A stretch of DNA of 35,904 nucleotides from Anaerovibrio lipolyticus DSM 3074 (lineage in GTDB: Bacteria > Bacillota > Negativicutes > Selenomonadales > Selenomonadaceae), in assembly GCF_900141865.1 (NCBI RefSeq), contig NZ_FQYW01000026.1, positions 1 to 35,904 of the forward strand, written 5' to 3'. The position numbers were made by a program, and so were the translations under genes. Below the pieces are notes generated by a model. The model made no database searches and had not been told where the DNA came from. It saw nothing but the letters and a program-made list of their open reading frames with translations. This document shows positions 34,405 through 35,904 of the stretch, piece after piece; the first letter of the stretch is position 1; every line of letters begins with the position of its first letter.

Positions 34405-35634
34405 ATGGAATATATATACATGCGGGTGAGAGCTTTGAATGATGTTATAATAGTTGTTCCTGTATATCGGGAGAAATTGCTGGCTTCCGAACAAATCGCT
34501 TTAAAACAGCTTTATAGTGTATTGGGGCACTATCCAATATGTTTTATGGCACCGAAAAAAATGGAGCCTTTTTTTTCGGAACGTAATCTGTATGCGGAAT
34601 TTTTTCCCGATGAAGATCTTGCCGGCCGGTTGCCGTATAGTAAATTATTATTAAAGCCAGAGTTTTACGAGCGTTTTTTGTCATATAAATATATTCTCAT
34701 TTACCAGTTAGATGCCTTTGTGTTTCACAATAAATTGGATTATTTTTGCAATCAAGGCTATGACTATTGGGGCGCGCCTATGCCAATAACATATTGGAAA
34801 AATGTATTCGCCAGAGTTGGAAATGGTGGATTTTCGTTGCGCAAGGTTAGTAGCTGCATCCGTGTGACTCGAATGAGACAAGAAATTTATGATAAAACAG
34901 GACTTCAATCCGAATTAGAGGCTTCTGAAGATGAATTCTTTGCCTATTGCGGAAAAGATAAGGAAATTGATTTCGAAGTTCCTGCTTCAAAAATAGCGGC
35001 TCAATTTTCAGTTGAGTTTAATGTGGCTCATTCTTGGGATAAACTGTCTGTGGAAAATCTACCTTTCGGTTGTCATGCTTGGAGTAAGCCACAATATTTA
35101 TCCTTATGGAAGCCAATATTAGAAAATTTTGTTGAATTATCTTTGCTGGAAAAAGTTGAACTTGAATTTGACAAAAAGCAACATATATCATACAGAAATT
35201 TGGAATGGAATAGGGTTTCTATATTGTTGTTCGAGCGTCTATTACGAGAACAGAACGATAAAGTCAAAATGATTCTAGATGAAATATTACCGCAGTATGC
35301 CAAATACATTATTTGGGGCAATGGATTGGTGGCTAATAGGGCAAAACAATTATTTAAAGAATATGGTCGAACCATCGAATATATATTTGATATAAGAGCA
35401 GAAGAAAAAAAGGTAAATGATAGTGAAAATAGAGTTGTTAAACCCCAAAAAACAATAATAGGCAAAGATAATATTGTAATTATAGCAACGACAAAATATT
35501 CTGGTGAAATTAAGAAACAACTGCAGGAATGGGGAATTGAAGAAGGAAAGGGCTTTTGGGAGTATGCTCAAATCGAAAAAAAACTGCTTACTAAATACTA
35601 TGTGCCTTTATGGGATAGGATGTGTACGAAATAA
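34405..35634 (+). CDS. DUF5672-like glycosyltransferase with C-terminal add-on domain
   Basis: The start is uncertain: ATG 34405, ATG 34420 and TTG 34435 (after GGGTGAG) are all in frame. The recognisable domain opens at DVIIVVPVYREKLLASEQIA. It continues YKYILIYQLDAFVF and YWGAPMPITYW, then VGNGGFSLRKVSSC and SEDEFFAYCG. These are DUF5672 features, a family regarded as glycosyltransferases. Residues about 300-400 are the add-on domain (YIIWGNGLVANRAKQLF, then NIVIIATTKYSGEIKKQL). The protein is about 409 residues from 34405. It is the last complete gene of the operon. Confidence 0.82.
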   Translation: MEYIYMRVRALNDVIIVVPVYREKLLASEQIALKQLYSVLGHYPICFMAPKKMEPFFSERNLYAEFFPDEDLAGRLPYSKLLLKPEFYERFLSYKYILIYQLDAFVFHNKLDYFCNQGYDYWGAPMPITYWKNVFARVGNGGFSLRKVSSCIRVTRMRQEIYDKTGLQSELEASEDEFFAYCGKDKEIDFEVPASKIAAQFSVEFNVAHSWDKLSVENLPFGCHAWSKPQYLSLWKPILENFVELSLLEKVELEFDKKQHISYRNLEWNRVSILLFERLLREQNDKVKMILDEILPQYAKYIIWGNGLVANRAKQLFKEYGRTIEYIFDIRAEEKKVNDSENRVVKPQKTIIGKDNIVIIATTKYSGEIKKQLQEWGIEEGKGFWEYAQIEKKLLTKYYVPLWDRMCTK

Positions 35635-35660
35635 CGGTCAAGGGTTTGGGTGAATATTAA

Positions 35661-35813
35661 ATGAGAGTTGTAATATTTGGAGTAGGAGAATACCTAAAAA
35701 AAAGATATGGCAGGATAAAATCACTTTTCAGTGAGAGTGAAATTGTAGCTTTTATTGATAATAAAATTGGACAAGATCAAACGGAATGGTTTGACGGGAT
35801 ACAAGTAGTGTAA
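35661..35813 (+). pseudogene. Truncated Rossmann-like add-on domain gene
   Basis: ATG 35661 follows GGGTG and opens MRVVIFGVGEYLKKRYGRIK, again the first half of the add-on domain, with IVAFIDNKIGQD as its second strand, but stops at TAA 35811-35813 after 50 residues. The bases after the stop read ASKYSMPQQQ in the same frame, close to the second-half pattern VIASKYS. A deletion and a stop have therefore probably destroyed a longer gene of the same series. Confidence 0.65.
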
Positions 35814-35845
35814 GCGTCAAAATATAGTATGCCTCAACAACAAAT

Positions 35846-35866
35846 AAAAAGCAGCCCGTAGGCTGC
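35846..35866 (-). terminator. Terminator for a minus-strand gene to the right
   Basis: GCAGCC (35851-35856) pairs with GGCTGC (35861-35866) around CGTA, with AAAAA before it, so on the minus strand the hairpin ends in a T-run. It suggests a convergent gene beyond the window edge; it could also work weakly for the plus-strand operon. Confidence 0.6.
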
Positions 35867-35904
35867 GTCATAGTATAGTGTTATGAATCTTCAGTTGGCA
35901 GGTT

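Noticed and set aside
35814-35904. Possible further gene at the right edge
   Set aside because: Only a hairpin oriented for a minus-strand gene is visible; no coding frame can be supported in the last 90 bases.

Overview
The window looks like the chromosome of a motile, anaerobic, diderm Firmicute of the Selenomonas type (Negativicutes). This is inference, because no ribosomal gene is present. The base composition is moderately AT-rich, nearly all genes lie on the + strand, and one protein resembles the TibC/Aah autotransporter heptosyltransferases. A large flagellin sits inside a long run of glycan genes. Most of the window is best read as a flagellin or surface-glycan glycosylation locus broken up by accessory (defence or toxin-antitoxin) insertions.

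Layout. 1-337: end of an IS21-like insertion sequence on the minus strand. 422-8515: methyltransferase, double-domain glycosyltransferases, ATP-grasp ligase, TibC-like heptosyltransferase and GT8 glycosyltransferase, closed by a clear terminator. 8578-11092: flagellin with a candidate sigma-28 promoter, two CsrA-like leader sites, a frame break at an A7 run near codon 23, and a terminator. 11129-17036: a glycerol-phosphate module (CDP-glycerol-dependent transferase fused to a beta-propeller; cytidylyltransferase fused to a Gfo/Idh/MocA oxidoreductase; glycerophosphodiesterase), then a second GT8 paralogue. 17145-19734: a small accessory island with a DUF4160 pair, remains of an MNT/HI0074-type pair, and a complete type III toxin-antitoxin locus (tandem-repeat RNA antitoxin, terminator, ToxN/AbiQ-like RNase). 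A 158-bp terminator-promoter cassette occurs twice, starting 2073 bp apart, and brackets the MNT-to-ToxN stretch.

19990-23265: a TagB/TagF-like glycerophosphotransferase broken at an A8 run, an AlbA/Schlafen-type regulator, and a decayed second copy of the transferase. 23737-25992: a compact operon of a GHKL ATPase with a DUF4325 STAS-like domain, a small protein, and a HEPN protein with an R-x4-H motif; this may be an undescribed regulatory or defence module. 26174-35813: a second glycan operon. Seven of its enzymes, plus a broken eighth gene, carry a similar Rossmann-like domain (GxG near a strand end, then a V/I-I-A/S strand). It is fused at either the N- or C-terminus to unrelated catalytic domains: GT9, SAM methyltransferase, radical SAM, hexapeptide acetyltransferase, two GT2 and a DUF5672-like transferase. 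An AT-rich membrane-anchored gene of unknown function (28566-29555) interrupts the series.

How it may work together (inference): the phosphodiesterase releases glycerol-3-phosphate, the cytidylyltransferase activates it, and the propeller-fused transferase adds it to a glycan built by the GT2, GT8 and GT9 enzymes on flagellin or another surface protein. Homopolymer A-runs at two frame breaks raise the possibility of phase variation, but sequencing error must be excluded first.
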